Source: Triops longicaudatus (taxonomy: Eukaryota; Arthropoda; Branchiopoda; Notostraca; Triopsidae). Taken from it: a stretch of DNA of 64,000 bases. Below are positions 62,101-64,000 of this stretch, one piece after another; the first letter of the stretch is position 1; each line of letters begins with the position of its first letter. The position numbers were made by a program, and so were the translations under genes. Below the pieces are notes generated by a model. The model saw only the letters and a program-made list of their open reading frames with translations. It was not told the DNA's origin and did not search any database. The stretch spans positions 62,001-126,000 of the forward strand of contig JAGQDJ010000046.1 of assembly GCA_022885665.1 (NCBI GenBank), read 5' to 3'.

Positions 62101-64000
62101 GATGAATAGTGTGACAACAGGAGGTCACATACTGAACCGACAAACCCCGTAACACGACAAGGTGACTATCTCCATAGGGGTAATAACTGTACAATACCTG
62201 CACTTCAATTCTGTCTTAGAAGTGCTTTGTCTCTCGCGATGAGCTATTAAAATAAAGGCAAAGTTTTGTCAGATACTCATGAATATGCTAACGAACCTGC
62301 TATTTGAAACCTTTCCCCGGTTTCCTTCGCAACATTTGGTTCATTTCGTCCGACTTCACAATTTCCATCTACCGATCACTCCAGCTGTGGCTGAAATTTT
62401 GGAATAAATAGGTGGTTCTTGAACGTTCAACATGAGATGAATCTCTCCTTGTCTAAACAAAATCTCAGGATGGAGTCTTCCTGTCGCAGTTTTCCCTTTG
62501 GTCAAATCGGACAATGGACTTAAAATTCCCCACGCTTCCACTTTATGACCAAATAAGGAGAAATGTCGTGAACAGCCACAGAACCATGGGAAAATATTAC
62601 GCAAAAGCAAAAGTATAAATGCAGGTCCTTCTCTGAAAGCGCAGAAACTTCAAAAAGCTAACCCACCAGCAAGAGGCTCACATGTTCCCCACGAATTCGC
62701 CGTAGACAGGGGAACAAAAACATCCTTGTGAAAACCTACGCCCGCATTTTCTACTTTTGCGGGCCACACCCTAGCGGTAGTTATTTACAACCTTTCCCAG
62801 AAAGGCCCTTAATCTATGAATGGACATGGTCTAACTGTGACATCGAAAGGATGTCAAAGATCTTTATAAACCCTTACTGTGCCGTAAAGAATCCCAAGAG
62901 GCTTTTACAGAAAAAAATCTTATTTTATTTCATATAGTCTCTCTATTTCTCTTTTGTACTAGTATGACTCTTAATTAGGCGAATAAGTTTACAAATCATG
63001 GGGCTAAACAGGTTTGCAACATGCTAGTGGTGCGTATTCCCTGTGGACATGTGTAAATCATGTACAAACCCATCACGAATGTATTACTATGCGGCTAGCA
63101 ACACGCATACAACCAATATCTTCTTGGTTTGGCTTTTGCATGTTGTTTAATGTGGCCTTCGATTCAAGTGATGACCAACTTTTAGCACGACACATGGTCA
63201 CATTGGACTACAATTCAGAGCAATGACTTCAAATAACACCGGTGACCAATATTTCCGAGACGGCACTACTTCGCGATTAGTACTTAAGAATTCTCGCTAA
63301 ACGAAATACCTACAGTGACCTGTTGGAGGCTAATTTAGTTTAACGCGTCAAACAAATTCTACCGTCTGGCGGAAAAGGGACACATTCGGAAAATAAGCCG
63401 TACTTCGTTCCACGGGCAACCGCCCAAGATTATTTATTAATAAACCCCGAAGCGAAAAAATACTCACGCTATAATAGAGAGAACTGGAAACCTGTTTCGA
63501 AAAACTGAGACTGAGCATTGTTGGGAGTTCATCTGGAAACGTCCTAATTTTGCTATTTAAAACAATAATTTAACGCATCTAGTATCTACTCACCAATCAG
63601 ACTTGCAACATTTGGTTTCAAGTTATATGTGCAAGAAGTGGGTTTACGCAAAAGGTGTTAGTATGAGAAATTTTGACCATAGAAAGTAGTAAGCTGGGGA
63701 GCTCAAGATGCAAGGTCTTCCACAATCCAGACAAACTTGATATGCAAAACGTTACAGAACCGGTTTCCTTAAAAGGCTCGAAGTGAGTCACGGTATGCAC
63801 GTTTGTTTTTCAAAAGGTTCAAGAGTGCTAACCCGCGTGGGCAGGGGACGCGCGACCAAAAAAAAAGTACATAAAAAATGTGTTTTGCGGGCCTTTTAGA
63901 TTTTCTTAGCCACGAAAAAACTTTTAAGTGTCCAACACAATAACAAATCTTTGCTTGGTTTCCCCAAATCAGTCGATAATGAGACAAGAACTCCAAAGCT
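59140..64000. other. Noncoding right end, probably intron
   Basis: 4.9 kb without a supported exon on either strand. It is more pyrimidine-rich at about 60200-60900. If the 58932 exon is real, this is the 5' part of its first intron. ORFs here lack motifs and splice context. Confidence 0.55.

Noticed and set aside
1..64000. tRNA or rRNA genes, CRISPR array, viral genes, reverse transcriptase or transposase
   Set aside because: Looked for A/B-box patterns, regular spacer repeats and catalytic motifs on both strands and found none convincing.

Overview
The window is nuclear DNA of an animal, most probably an arthropod; I cannot name the species. Genes are split by many introns, most only about 50 to 75 bp with GT-AG ends, set among a few multi-kilobase AT-rich introns and spacers. 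A class III (NINAC-type) myosin and a SEC14-spectrin-Ig giant protein resembling the insect muscle protein zormin point to arthropods. I rebuilt the gene models by hand from exon frames, splice sites and intron phases.

Layout. (1) 1-3056, plus: the 3' part of a class III myosin gene (end of motor, IQ motifs, tail), cut by the left edge. (2) 3172-6169, minus: a complete 11-exon MTBP gene (796 codons), tail to tail with the myosin and with apparently overlapping 3' ends. (3) 6170-14768: about 8.6 kb without a gene I can support. (4) 14769-24669, plus: a class B (secretin-family) GPCR resembling parathyroid-hormone receptors. Its hormone-binding domain includes a 110-bp exon at 20497-20606, isolated by a 5.5-kb intron; the first exon was not found. 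(5) 24670-29656: spacer. (6) 29657-54698 and beyond, plus: one very large gene coding for a SEC14 domain, a long spectrin-repeat rod, eight Ig domains and a low-complexity Pro/Ser/Thr tail with duplicated modules. At least 4,359 codons stay in phase across 44 exons. A second start exon at 38285-38458 would make a form without SEC14, and reading through two introns would give truncated forms. (7) 58932-59139, plus: a Gln/Ser-rich start exon ending in the same phase (1) as the last exon of the giant gene. It may begin a kettin/Sallimus-like neighbour or be an internal promoter of the giant gene. The rest of the right end shows no supported gene.

Functionally the genes are unrelated housekeeping and tissue genes: an actin motor (photoreceptor type in flies), a replication-origin firing factor, a peptide hormone receptor and sarcomere proteins. 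I saw no sign of a prokaryotic system, CRISPR array, virus or intact transposon. The most interesting material is the isoform structure of the giant muscle gene and several perfect or near-perfect inverted repeats in the noncoding parts.
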